From Bacillota bacterium (GTDB lineage Bacteria > Bacillota > Clostridia > Lachnospirales > Lachnospiraceae): a DNA stretch of 24,462 nt. Below the pieces are notes generated by a model, which ran no database searches, was not told the origin of the DNA, and was given only the letters and a program-made list of their open reading frames with translations. Where the stretch lies: NCBI GenBank assembly GCA_023411225.1, contig JAEYPA010000012.1, positions 1-24,462 on the forward strand, in the 5' to 3' direction. Both the position numbers and the translations under genes were made by a program. How positions within the stretch are numbered: position 1 is the first letter of the stretch; every line of letters starts with the position of its first letter. Shown piece after piece: positions 6,785-13,895 of this stretch.

Positions 6785-7148
6785 GTTAATTGCCACTGGC
6801 GGTTTACCTCCTCTCACTACGGTGCAAGCATGCGAGCAGGTATGTCGTGATTAAAGGAGAGGTTCGACTCCTCTCCGGTGGGTTTGGCCGACTGAGCCAA
6901 GCGCAAAGAAAGTCCGTTTATCGATGTACGAGAACATTCGGAGCTACTCATGTGGTAACAGAGCGTTTATACTGCAAATCTTGTACGATAACAAGACTAG
7001 AGTTCTCTTCCAGGTGTCAAAGCCTCTAAGAGACTTAAGGCTAGGCTGTAGCCATAGGGATTCCCCATCCCCAATACAGCCACTCCCCATTATTGCTTAT
7101 ACCCTTTTAGAGAGGCACTTGCTACTTGTTGGTAGTGGGTGTTTCTTT
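6783..7148 (+). ncRNA. Candidate structured RNA with tRNA-like domain
   Basis: These 366 bases hold no frame with a ribosome binding site and are GC-richer (about 49% over 6782-7080 by hand count) than their surroundings. Hairpins are dense. A tRNA-like part at 6793-6882 has a 7-bp closing stem (CCACTGG/CCGGTGG, one G-U) and a T-arm AGAGG-TTCGACT-CCTCT, but no convincing D-arm. Others are TTGGC/GCCAA at 6884-6900 and TCTTGT/ACAAGA near 6979-6996. At 7021-7081 AGCCT/AGGCT and GGCTGTA/TACAGCC compete with GGCTA/TAGCC. The region starts after an extended -10 promoter and ends in a terminator-like hairpin. It could be a small RNA, a late leader involved in antitermination, or a packaging site. 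I cannot match it to a named RNA family. Confidence 0.4.
7116..7148 (+). terminator. Terminator-like hairpin ending the structured RNA
   Basis: CACTTGCTAC at 7116-7125 pairs over 10 bp, with several G-U pairs, with GTAGTGGGTG at 7132-7141 around a 6-base loop. TTTCTTT follows at 7142-7148. The interrupted U-tract and G-U pairs make it a weak or regulated terminator. Confidence 0.4.
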
Positions 7149-7151
7149 GTG

Positions 7152-7180
7152 TTGACTGCTGTATTTGTAAGGAATATAAT
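7152..7180 (+). promoter_or_regulatory. Near-consensus sigma-A promoter (TTGACT-17-TATAAT)
   Basis: TTGACT at 7152-7157, a 17-bp spacer, and a perfect TATAAT at 7175-7180. Transcription would start near 7187, five bases before the ribosome binding site of the membrane-protein gene. It is the best promoter I see in the window and needs no phage activator by its sequence, so it may be active in the lysogen. Confidence 0.75.
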
Positions 7181-7208
7181 GGAAAGAAAAAGGGGAGGTC
7201 ATAGTGTT

Positions 7209-7520
7209 ATGAATATATATTGGTACGTCAGCTTAGTATTTACTCTCATATGCTATGTATTTATATTATTTTGTATGATAGATAGAGCGCGGCGAATATT
7301 TAAGTTTCTTATTTACATTTATTCGTTTGCTGGGCTTTTGATGCCAGGTACAGATTTTATCAGCTTACCGTATATTGGAATAATTGATTTCAGAACCTAT
7401 GCTACTGTTATAGGTGGAATGGAGCTCATTGATTATTGTATTAAATGCTATATAAAAGGAAAACTAGAAAAAGGAAAACAACTTAGTAAAAGACTTCGCT
7501 TTGTATATGCTAAGCTTTGA
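7209..7520 (+). CDS. Small three-helix membrane protein (moron candidate)
   Basis: A 103-residue protein that I do not recognise. Hydrophobic segments at about residues 5-25, 30-50 and 55-80 should cross the membrane, followed by a strongly basic tail (KGKLEKGKQLSKRLRF) likely to stay in the cytoplasm. ATG 7209 is chosen because GGGGAGG at 7192-7198 precedes it. The frame is open much further upstream, but that part lies before the transcription start at about 7187 and over the structured RNA. It has its own promoter and AT-rich composition, and sits between regulatory and packaging genes. Superinfection exclusion or another lysogenic-conversion role is possible but unproven. Confidence 0.65.
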   Translation: MNIYWYVSLVFTLICYVFILFCMIDRARRIFKFLIYIYSFAGLLMPGTDFISLPYIGIIDFRTYATVIGGMELIDYCIKCYIKGKLEKGKQLSKRLRFVYAKL

Positions 7521-7551
7521 ATATTTGTTAACAGAGCAATTATATAATAAC

Positions 7552-7560
7552 TGATATAAT
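7552..7560 (+). promoter_or_regulatory. Extended -10 promoter (TGATATAAT)
   Basis: TG at 7552-7553 followed by one base and a perfect TATAAT at 7555-7560, within the AT-rich gap before the second accessory gene. There is no good -35 at the right distance. A second TATAAT lies at 7543-7548. In a stretch this AT-rich a chance match is possible. Confidence 0.35.
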
Positions 7561-7646
7561 ACTCTTATCGAAGTGGTCATTATTTTTAAATTCTGTTACT
7601 AAATTAAAATATAGTTTGGGGTATTAAATACAGGGGGAGAGAGTAT

Positions 7647-8132
7647 ATGGAAATCTTAATTGCTTTTGGTGGCGTTATACTTGGATTTATATTACAACTT
7701 ATCGCTCAAGTAATTAGCAATAAACGTAAAAATGAATTAGCTAAATACAATAATAATGCATTATCAAAAGAATTTGTTAGGTTATATCTGATGGATGAAA
7801 TTCAAGAAAATCACACTAATTTTGCAGAAAAAAAGATAGGAGAAGGTAAAACTAGGCTTGATTACATACTATCAGGCGCTAAAAATTACGGTGAAGGAAA
7901 TGATGGTAGCATAAAAAATTTTTATTTAAACTATGAAGAATGGACTTTATCAAAAAAAGCAATTGTTGAGCTAGACCAAAATACAGCACTTAAAGTGAAC
8001 GCATTATATAGATACTACATATATTTGTGTAATCATTACAAATACGCAGATGAACTTTTACATCTTGATAATTTAGACTTTAAAAATTATATGACTATTT
8101 ACAAAGAATTAATTAATTACATAAATTCATAA
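7647..8132 (+). CDS. Membrane-anchored accessory protein, unknown function
   Basis: A 161-residue protein with one N-terminal hydrophobic segment (about residues 3-24), then the basic stretch SNKRKNELAK and a soluble, charged, helical domain. This predicts a single membrane anchor with the domain inside the cell. ATG 7647 follows AGGGGGAGAGAG. The gene is more AT-rich than the phage structural genes (23-27% GC in sampled lines) and is bounded by an intrinsic terminator. With the preceding membrane-protein gene it forms a likely moron. I recognise no domain. Phage exclusion or defence proteins often have this layout, but that is only suggestive. Confidence 0.7.
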   Translation: MEILIAFGGVILGFILQLIAQVISNKRKNELAKYNNNALSKEFVRLYLMDEIQENHTNFAEKKIGEGKTRLDYILSGAKNYGEGNDGSIKNFYLNYEEWTLSKKAIVELDQNTALKVNALYRYYIYLCNHYKYADELLHLDNLDFKNYMTIYKELINYINS

Positions 8133-8140
8133 GAGTATAG

Positions 8141-8171
8141 GAGCCATTTAGTAAAATAGATGGCTCTTTTT
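8141..8171 (+). terminator. Intrinsic terminator after the accessory cassette
   Basis: GAGCCAT at 8141-8147 pairs with ATGGCTC at 8160-8166, followed by TTTTT at 8167-8171. It lies 9 nt after the stop of the accessory gene and before the ribosome binding site of the packaging-cluster metallopeptidase. Confidence 0.85.
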
Positions 8172-8194
8172 AATACAAGAAAGGAAGTGAGATT

Positions 8195-8758
8195 ATGAAC
8201 GATATATGTAAAATATGCCTATATAAGAAAGACTGTGAGATAGCATGTCCTGCTTATAGTGAACTACATAGGATTGCAACTGAGCAGGATCAGAAAGATA
8301 AAACTGCGATTGTTCGTAATCTCATTAGACGATTAGGTATTAGAGATGCAGAGAAGAACAATGATCTAAGATTGTTGGCCAATAAGATAATGAGGAAGTA
8401 TCCAGAGTTTGATTTTATAAAGGATTGGAATATAAAGATTGGATATGTAGTAAGCCAGGAGAAGAAGTCAGGTGAGAAGGTAACATATGCTGACTGCAGG
8501 AAGGTACCTGAGGTTTACAGAGCCTATCTTCCATACGACTTTGTTATCACATTCTATGAGAGAAACACAGAGCTGCTTAATGAGAATCAGAAGAAGATAC
8601 TTATGCTGCATGAACTAAGACATATAGGTATAGGTCCAAGAGGAATAAGAGTAGCTCCTCATGACATAGAAGATTTTAGTAGCATATTAGAGCGTTATGG
8701 TCTTAATTGGGATGGCCCAGGCGAAGAACTTCCTGATATATTAGGGGGTGATACTTGA
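8195..8758 (+). CDS. Putative phage metallopeptidase
   Basis: A 187-residue protein with a zincin signature HELRH at about residues 148-152 (LMLHELRHIGIG), then a downstream HDIEDF segment likely to supply the third ligand region. This matches the putative phage metallopeptidase family often encoded just before small terminase genes in Firmicute prophages. The first 20 residues carry a four-cysteine cluster (C-x2-C, C and C) that may bind a second metal. AAAGGAAGTGA precedes ATG 8195. Its stop overlaps the next start as TGATG. Substrate and role in the phage cycle are unknown; prohead processing is one guess. Confidence 0.8.
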   Translation: MNDICKICLYKKDCEIACPAYSELHRIATEQDQKDKTAIVRNLIRRLGIRDAEKNNDLRLLANKIMRKYPEFDFIKDWNIKIGYVVSQEKKSGEKVTYADCRKVPEVYRAYLPYDFVITFYERNTELLNENQKKILMLHELRHIGIGPRGIRVAPHDIEDFSSILERYGLNWDGPGEELPDILGGDT

Positions 8759-9171
8759 TGGAAAATAGTCAACAAAAGTCAACAAATTACCAGCCTACAG
8801 AAAAGGAGAAAATATTGCTTGAAGCCTTGCTAAATCCAGAAAATCGAATGAAATCTATCACGGACATTTGTAAGGTTGCTAAGTGTTCAAGAAATGTGTA
8901 TTACGAAGCATTCGCCAAGGAAGGATTTACTGATCTATATAACAAGATGTCATATGATATAGTTAAGCAAAACGTTGGTTCTATCATCAATACCTTCATT
9001 AAGCAGGCACAGCGTGGTAGTTTCCAACATGGCAAGGTCCTACTCGAGATGTCTGGAATGTATACTGAGAAGTCTAAGACCGAGATATCAGTATCTGAAG
9101 GAACAAAGAGTGAAATTGCAGAGCTGCTAGAGCAGAGGAAGAAACGGAGTGGTCCGGATGCTCCTGAGTGA
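8758..9171 (+). CDS. terS: Terminase small subunit (phBC6A51-type HTH)
   Basis: A 137-residue DNA-binding protein that recognises the packaging site and loads the large subunit. Residues about 13-60 (TEKEKILLEALL, then SITDICKVAKCSRNVYYEAF) form the helix-turn-helix typical of the phBC6A51-type small terminases. The C-terminal half is helical and probably oligomerises. ATG 8758 overlaps the previous stop (TGATG) and follows AGGGGGTG. An in-frame TTG one codon upstream is less likely. Position directly before the large subunit supports the call. Confidence 0.85.
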   Translation: MENSQQKSTNYQPTEKEKILLEALLNPENRMKSITDICKVAKCSRNVYYEAFAKEGFTDLYNKMSYDIVKQNVGSIINTFIKQAQRGSFQHGKVLLEMSGMYTEKSKTEISVSEGTKSEIAELLEQRKKRSGPDAPE

Positions 9172-10525
9172 TAAATATTGGGATTACATTGATGAACCTT
9201 GCAGAGCTGAGTTCTTAGAAGGGACTACGGCTGCAGGAAAGACAACAACAGTAGCAGTTAAGTTCATGATGAATGTAGAAGAATCTGACATGAAGCTGCA
9301 TGTTATTGCATCTAAGACAACAGGTATCGCAGAAAAGAATATTATTAATGCCGACATGGGACTTATGCAGATATTCCCTGATGCAGAGTACTGTGGTAAT
9401 GGAGATAAAGATAATAAACTTCCCCATATCAAGTATCACGGTAAACTCATTTACATTCTTGGCTATGATAACAAGGATAAATGGAAGATGGCCTTAGGAT
9501 CACAATTTGGTTGTGTATGGGTAGACGAATGCAATACAGCAAATATAGAGTTTATCCATGAGATATTTGGCCGTTCTAAATACTTTGTTGGTACACTGAA
9601 TCCGGATGATCCTAGCCTACCGATTTACGATGAATATGTGAATCGGTCAAGACCAATAGAGCAATATAAGAACGATTTACCTAACGAAATAATGGAAGCC
9701 TTAAATAGATGTGAGCCGGTACCTAATTGGAAGTACTGGTTTTTTTCGTTTGAGGATAACATTTCAATGACTTCTGAACAGATAGAGGAGAAGAAGCTAA
9801 GTTATCCTAAGGGCACTAAGATATACAAGAACAAGGTACTTGGTCTTAGAGGTAGATCTACAGGATTAGTATTCAGTAACTTTGAACGTAAGCGTCATGT
9901 TAGATCTAAGGCATGGGCGAAACAGTTCATACAGTCAGATAGACACCAAGAAGAGTACTTTGCTATCTTCACAGCTGGTCTCGATACAGCATATTCTCAG
10001 AAGTCACCTGATACCATATCGATGAGCTTCTCTGGTATCACGAATAAAGGAAGATATGTTCTACTTGATGAGAAGGTTTATAACAATGCTAACCTAGAGA
10101 ACCCAATTGCTCCATCAGATACAGTCATTAATTATATAGACTTCTTGGAACGCAACCGTAAGGAGTGGGGTTTTGCTAAGAATACATTTATTGATTCTGC
10201 AGATCAGGCTACCATAACAGAATTTATTAAATATAAAAGAGCCCATAATGATTGCCTTTATATGTTCAATCCGGCATACAAAAAAGTCGAGATTATAGAT
10301 CGTATTAATCTGCAGCTTGGATGGATGGCATGGGATGATGAACACAGAAAAGAGCCATGTTTCTATGTGGTAGATACTTGTACAAATTTTATTAGTGAGC
10401 TTGATTCATACAGTTGGTTAGAAGATAAAGATAATACCCCAGAGGATGGACATGATCACGTGATTAATAGTACTCAGTACGGATGGATTCCGTATAGAGA
10501 AAAGATAGGAGTTGAGAGAAGGTGA
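9158..10525 (+). CDS. terL: Terminase large subunit
   Basis: A 455-residue packaging motor. The ATPase half has a Walker A of the form G22-T-T-A-A-G-K28-T and a Walker B VWVDE with D123-E124. It is followed by a coupling-like segment GTLNPDDP. The C-terminal RNase H-like nuclease shows D276 (GLDTAYS), D346 (FIDSAD) and D433 (GHDHVIN) as the probable metal triad. The start may be ATG 9158 (GGAG at 9146-9149) or GTG 9149 (AGAGGAAG upstream). Both lie inside the end of the small-subunit gene, so the pair is translationally coupled. The length fits phage large terminases. Confidence 0.93.
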   Translation: MLLSDKYWDYIDEPCRAEFLEGTTAAGKTTTVAVKFMMNVEESDMKLHVIASKTTGIAEKNIINADMGLMQIFPDAEYCGNGDKDNKLPHIKYHGKLIYILGYDNKDKWKMALGSQFGCVWVDECNTANIEFIHEIFGRSKYFVGTLNPDDPSLPIYDEYVNRSRPIEQYKNDLPNEIMEALNRCEPVPNWKYWFFSFEDNISMTSEQIEEKKLSYPKGTKIYKNKVLGLRGRSTGLVFSNFERKRHVRSKAWAKQFIQSDRHQEEYFAIFTAGLDTAYSQKSPDTISMSFSGITNKGRYVLLDEKVYNNANLENPIAPSDTVINYIDFLERNRKEWGFAKNTFIDSADQATITEFIKYKRAHNDCLYMFNPAYKKVEIIDRINLQLGWMAWDDEHRKEPCFYVVDTCTNFISELDSYSWLEDKDNTPEDGHDHVINSTQYGWIPYREKIGVERR

Positions 10526-10530
10526 TTTTG

Positions 10531-12027
10531 ATGGATAAGATTAGAAATGGGATACGAACTTTCTTACGTATCCAACCGGCACAGGTTAGCAGCATACAGA
10601 TTCAAGAGACCTTGGACTATGAGGGTAATGCAATTAAGAATCGTATCTGGTACCGTGGTGACAGTGAGGAGTTGTCTCAGTTATACAAACAAATACCCGG
10701 AGATAAGACAAGGTTCTGGTCAGCTGTTCCAACAGTAGGCATGGAGATCCGTAAGATGCATGTTGGTTTACCTGGTATCATAGTTGACACGCTATCCAAT
10801 ATTGTAGTTGCTGATATGAACGATATCAAGTTAGACACGAAGCAAGAAGAATGGGATGCAATCGCCAAGGATAATAAGTTTGAGGAGCTGATTGCTAAGG
10901 CAGTAGCGGAGACACTTTACATTGGTGATGGTGTATTTAAGATCTCTTTCGATACGGTGCTATCACAGTATCCAATCCTAGAGTTTTATCCTGGTGATAA
11001 GATTGATATCGTGTATGATCGTGGTCGGGTAAAAGAGGTAGTCTTTAAGACTATCTATAATCATAATGGTACAGATTACATCTTACTCGAAGCATATGGT
11101 AAAGGATATGTAAATTACACTCTTACTAAAGCCGGTAGAGAGTGTGATATCAAATCTATACCAGAGACCGAAAAGTTGGTCAATGTTACTTGGCAAGATG
11201 ACTTTATGATGGCTATGCCTATTAAGTTCTTTGATTCCTCCAAGTGGCAAGGCAGAGGAAAGTCAATCTATGATGGAAAGACGGATGCCTTTGACAGTCT
11301 GGATGAGGCATGGAGCCAATGGATGGATGCACTCAGGGCTAATAGGACTAAGGAGTATATTCCGGAAAGCATGATTCCAAGGGATCCAAATACTGGAGGA
11401 ATCCTTAAGCCTAATGCATTTGATAACAGATACATTAAGACAGATGCTCCAATGCAAGAGGGTGCGAAGAATGAGATAAGCCTACAGCAAGGAGATATTC
11501 CTCATGAATCGTACTTAGCTACTTACATCACCGCACTGGATCTTTGCCTGCAGGGGCTAATCAGTCCTTCGACTATCGGTATTGATGTGAAGAAGCTAGA
11601 CAATGCAGAAGCACAGAGAGAGAAGGAAAAGGCTACTCTTTATACTCGTAATAAGGTTGTTGGAGTGCTGCAGGATATGATTCCGGCATTTATCAATGAT
11701 GTTATGAAGGCTTATGCAGCATACATTAAACAACCTATAGAGGACATAGAGATAGAGGTACCATTTGGTGAATATGCTAACCCCTCCTTTGAATCTCAGG
11801 TTGAAACAGTATCTAAGGCAAAGACTGGTGGCATCATGAGCATTGAAGCATCTGTAGATGAACTTTATGGCGATTCAAAGGATGATGAATGGAAAGCCCA
11901 GGAGGTAGCTAGATTAAAAGCAGAGCAAGGTATTACAGAAATGGAAGAGCCTACTTTGTCAATGGAGGCAGGAGAGTTTAATACAAACATTCAACAACAG
12001 GATGTAGGTGGTGCAGTTGTTCGATGA
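10531..12027 (+). CDS. Portal protein (SPP1 Gp6-like)
   Basis: A 498-residue protein expected to form the dodecameric ring at the capsid vertex. It lies directly after the large terminase, has the size of SPP1/A118-type portals, and shows the family's pattern of an early WY-RGD segment, a DTLSNIVVAD stretch, and a C-terminal acidic tail. I chose ATG 10531 because AGAAGGTGA at 10516-10524 precedes it at 6 nt; the GTG at 10522 would place the ribosome binding site on the start. The 3' end overlaps the minor capsid gene by 20 nt. Confidence 0.88.
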   Translation: MDKIRNGIRTFLRIQPAQVSSIQIQETLDYEGNAIKNRIWYRGDSEELSQLYKQIPGDKTRFWSAVPTVGMEIRKMHVGLPGIIVDTLSNIVVADMNDIKLDTKQEEWDAIAKDNKFEELIAKAVAETLYIGDGVFKISFDTVLSQYPILEFYPGDKIDIVYDRGRVKEVVFKTIYNHNGTDYILLEAYGKGYVNYTLTKAGRECDIKSIPETEKLVNVTWQDDFMMAMPIKFFDSSKWQGRGKSIYDGKTDAFDSLDEAWSQWMDALRANRTKEYIPESMIPRDPNTGGILKPNAFDNRYIKTDAPMQEGAKNEISLQQGDIPHESYLATYITALDLCLQGLISPSTIGIDVKKLDNAEAQREKEKATLYTRNKVVGVLQDMIPAFINDVMKAYAAYIKQPIEDIEIEVPFGEYANPSFESQVETVSKAKTGGIMSIEASVDELYGDSKDDEWKAQEVARLKAEQGITEMEEPTLSMEAGEFNTNIQQQDVGGAVVR

Positions 12028-13585
12028 TGAATACGACATAGAGAAAGCTTTTAAGTCTATAGAGGATGAGCTTACAGCTTCTATGATGCGAAACATGGGT
12101 AGACATAAAGCTGAAGAGTTGGCTGAAGGTTACAATTGGCATATGTGGCAAGTTAGACAGCTGGAAGCTCTAGAACAGTACAAGAAAAAGAATCAGAAGA
12201 AGTTTCAGTCTACCTTCAGTGATATTAACAGCTCTATTGATGGCATGATTAAAGCAGCACGAGCAGCTGGTAGCATGAATGAAGAGATACGCATACTGAA
12301 TGCTATAAAAAAAGGTGCCAAGCTTAAAAGGGTATCTAAAGGTGTCTCAGGAGAGTTCTTTAAGGCGAACACTCGTAAACTGGATGCTCTTGTTAATGCA
12401 ACAAAGAAGGACTTTTTGAAAGCAGAACAGGCTATGTTAAGACAAGCCAATGACCAGTATAGAAAGATTATATATAACGCTCAGGTATATGCCAATACAG
12501 GAGCTGGAACATATGAACAGGCTGTAGATATGGCAACAAAGGACTTCCTTAGCAGGGGAATACAGTGTATAGAATATGCCAATGGAACACTACATACAAT
12601 GCAATTTTACTCTAAGATGGCTATTCGTACAGCAAATAAGAGAGCCTACCTTGCAGGAGAAGGTGAGAAACGTCAAGAGTGGGGCATACACCTTGTTAGA
12701 ATTAATAAACGAGGGAACGCTTGCCCTAAGTGTCTACCCTTTGTAGGAAAGGTTTTGATAGATGATGTATGGTCGGGTGGTTGTCCTGAGGATGGGCCAT
12801 ATCCATTAATGAGTAGGGCTATACAGCTTGGTTTATACCATCCAAATTGCAAGGATGTTCACTCTACTTACTTTGATGGCATTTCAGAGGAGCCAGAGCC
12901 TTACACTGCTAAGGAACTGCAGAAGATACAATGTAAGTATAAGGCTGAACAGCAGCAACAATATGCTAAGAGGCAGACTGAGAAGTTTGGAAGATTGGCA
13001 CTGTACTCACTGAATCCGGATAACAAGATGGTATATAGTGCCAGGAAAAAAGAGTGGCAAAAGAAGATTCTTGCGAATACTGGAAAAGATGATATAATTA
13101 AATCAGATAGAACATCTGCAAATCGAGGAATGGCAAATGGTAACAGGGTTAGTCCTCATCATATTTTAATACAAGATGAAATAGCATCTATCATGAATGA
13201 TGCTGATGAAATAGGTATACCTACTGACATATTAAAATTTAATATAGGATTACAGACAGGTTATAGTGATTTGTCAAATGTGATTCATATTAGAGGAGAT
13301 GTGTTGCCGGATGTATCATCTGTTGTAAATAGAGATTTATTGTCACAGAAGGCTGTACTGGCTCATGAGTATTATGGACACTACCTAAGCAACCCATCCA
13401 AATTTAGAATAGGTGATTGGCGAGATGAGTTTCAGGCTAGCTATAAAGCAGCTATCAATACTCCAAATTTATCAGATGCTGAAAGGCGAATGCTTATGTT
13501 AGATGCATATAATAGGGCTAAAGAAGCAGGGGTTGTGGCTAAGTATAATAAGAAAGCGAGGATGATTATATATGGATATGAATAA
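12008..13585 (+). CDS. Minor capsid protein with C-terminal HEXXGH (metallopeptidase/toxin-like) extension
   Basis: A 525-residue protein. Residues 1 to about 310 match the phage minor capsid protein 2/MuF-like family found after SPP1-like portals: a helical N-terminus and a CPKC...HPNCKD metal site near 240-285. The remainder is not part of that family. From about residue 375 a separate globular domain follows, with NGNRVSP at its start, H453-E-Y-Y-G-H458 and a downstream acidic helix containing E474 (DWRDEFQASY). HEXXGH is the zinc motif of M49 dipeptidyl peptidases, so a metallopeptidase-like fold is plausible. MuF-type proteins are known carriers of polymorphic toxin domains delivered with the virion. 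The start (GTG 12008, GTG 12011 or TTG 12017) is uncertain. The 3' end overlaps a small zinc-ribbon gene. Confidence 0.85.
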   Translation: MVQLFDDEYDIEKAFKSIEDELTASMMRNMGRHKAEELAEGYNWHMWQVRQLEALEQYKKKNQKKFQSTFSDINSSIDGMIKAARAAGSMNEEIRILNAIKKGAKLKRVSKGVSGEFFKANTRKLDALVNATKKDFLKAEQAMLRQANDQYRKIIYNAQVYANTGAGTYEQAVDMATKDFLSRGIQCIEYANGTLHTMQFYSKMAIRTANKRAYLAGEGEKRQEWGIHLVRINKRGNACPKCLPFVGKVLIDDVWSGGCPEDGPYPLMSRAIQLGLYHPNCKDVHSTYFDGISEEPEPYTAKELQKIQCKYKAEQQQQYAKRQTEKFGRLALYSLNPDNKMVYSARKKEWQKKILANTGKDDIIKSDRTSANRGMANGNRVSPHHILIQDEIASIMNDADEIGIPTDILKFNIGLQTGYSDLSNVIHIRGDVLPDVSSVVNRDLLSQKAVLAHEYYGHYLSNPSKFRIGDWRDEFQASYKAAINTPNLSDAERRMLMLDAYNRAKEAGVVAKYNKKARMIIYGYE

Positions 13586-13745
13586 TGCTGAAAGAAAAGC
13601 TTTACAAGAAAAATTAGATAATCCAAGTAAAAGTGTTAAATGTCCTCGTTGTGGAAATGAGATTATTTACGAAAAGAGAGGAAACTCCATAGCTGTTGAG
13701 TGTAAGACTAGTAAATGTATAGCTGGAGGAATCAGAGGATTATAA
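13572..13745 (+). CDS. 57-residue zinc-ribbon protein overlapping the minor capsid gene
   Basis: A short gene starting at ATG 13572 inside the last codons of the minor capsid fusion, with AGGAT at 13559-13563 upstream. The N-terminus is helical and charged (NNAERKALQEKLDN). The rest is a four-cysteine ribbon, C24-x2-C27 (CPRCGNE) and C44-x4-C49 (CKTSKC), ending GGIRGL. The coupling to the C-terminal domain of the minor capsid fusion suggests a partner: an immunity/antidote protein, a chaperone, or a regulator. I recognise the ribbon but no function. The stop overlaps the stem of a terminator. Confidence 0.75.
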   Translation: MDMNNAERKALQEKLDNPSKSVKCPRCGNEIIYEKRGNSIAVECKTSKCIAGGIRGL

Positions 13746-13781
13746 TACCACCAATCAGTAAAATGGTTCGGTGGTATTTTT
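13745..13781 (+). terminator. Intrinsic terminator after the zinc-ribbon gene
   Basis: ATACCACC at 13745-13752 pairs perfectly over 8 bp with GGTGGTAT at 13770-13777, and a T-run extends to 13781. The loop is long (17 bases). It begins at the last base of the zinc-ribbon stop codon. Confidence 0.7.
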
Positions 13782-13793
13782 ATATTCAAAACT

Positions 13794-13823
13794 AAGTGCT
13801 TACAGAAATGTAGGTGCTTTTTT
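13794..13823 (+). terminator. Second, tandem intrinsic terminator
   Basis: AAGTGCTTACA at 13794-13804 pairs over all 11 positions (three G-U) with TGTAGGTGCTT at 13809-13819 around a GAAA tetraloop, followed by a T-run to 13823. With the preceding hairpin it forms a double terminator between the minor capsid module and the scaffold gene. Confidence 0.8.
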
Positions 13824-13895
13824 ATATGTCCAAAACTATTATGACACTAAACTGTTAGGATAGTTGACGAACTTAAACGGAAAGGAGTGCTAACT

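Noticed and set aside
6936..7015. Second tRNA-like sequence (D-arm-like CTC...GAG, 7-base loop, variable-arm-like hairpin)
   Set aside because: No matching acceptor stem or T-arm could be formed, so it is not called a tRNA gene.
6790..7029. 79-residue open frame over the structured region
   Set aside because: No ribosome binding site, no recognisable protein pattern, and the DNA has palindromic RNA-like structure instead.
6785..7150. Group I or group II intron
   Set aside because: I could not find the conserved P/Q/R/S elements or a domain V hairpin, and no interrupted gene flanks the region.
6924..7208. Upstream extension of the membrane protein frame
   Set aside because: It lies before the near-consensus promoter and its start point at about 7187; the good ribosome binding site serves ATG 7209.
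13824..13895. Promoter before the scaffold gene (TTGACG at 13864-13869)
   Set aside because: No -10 hexamer at 16-18 bp; the ribosome binding site occupies that place.
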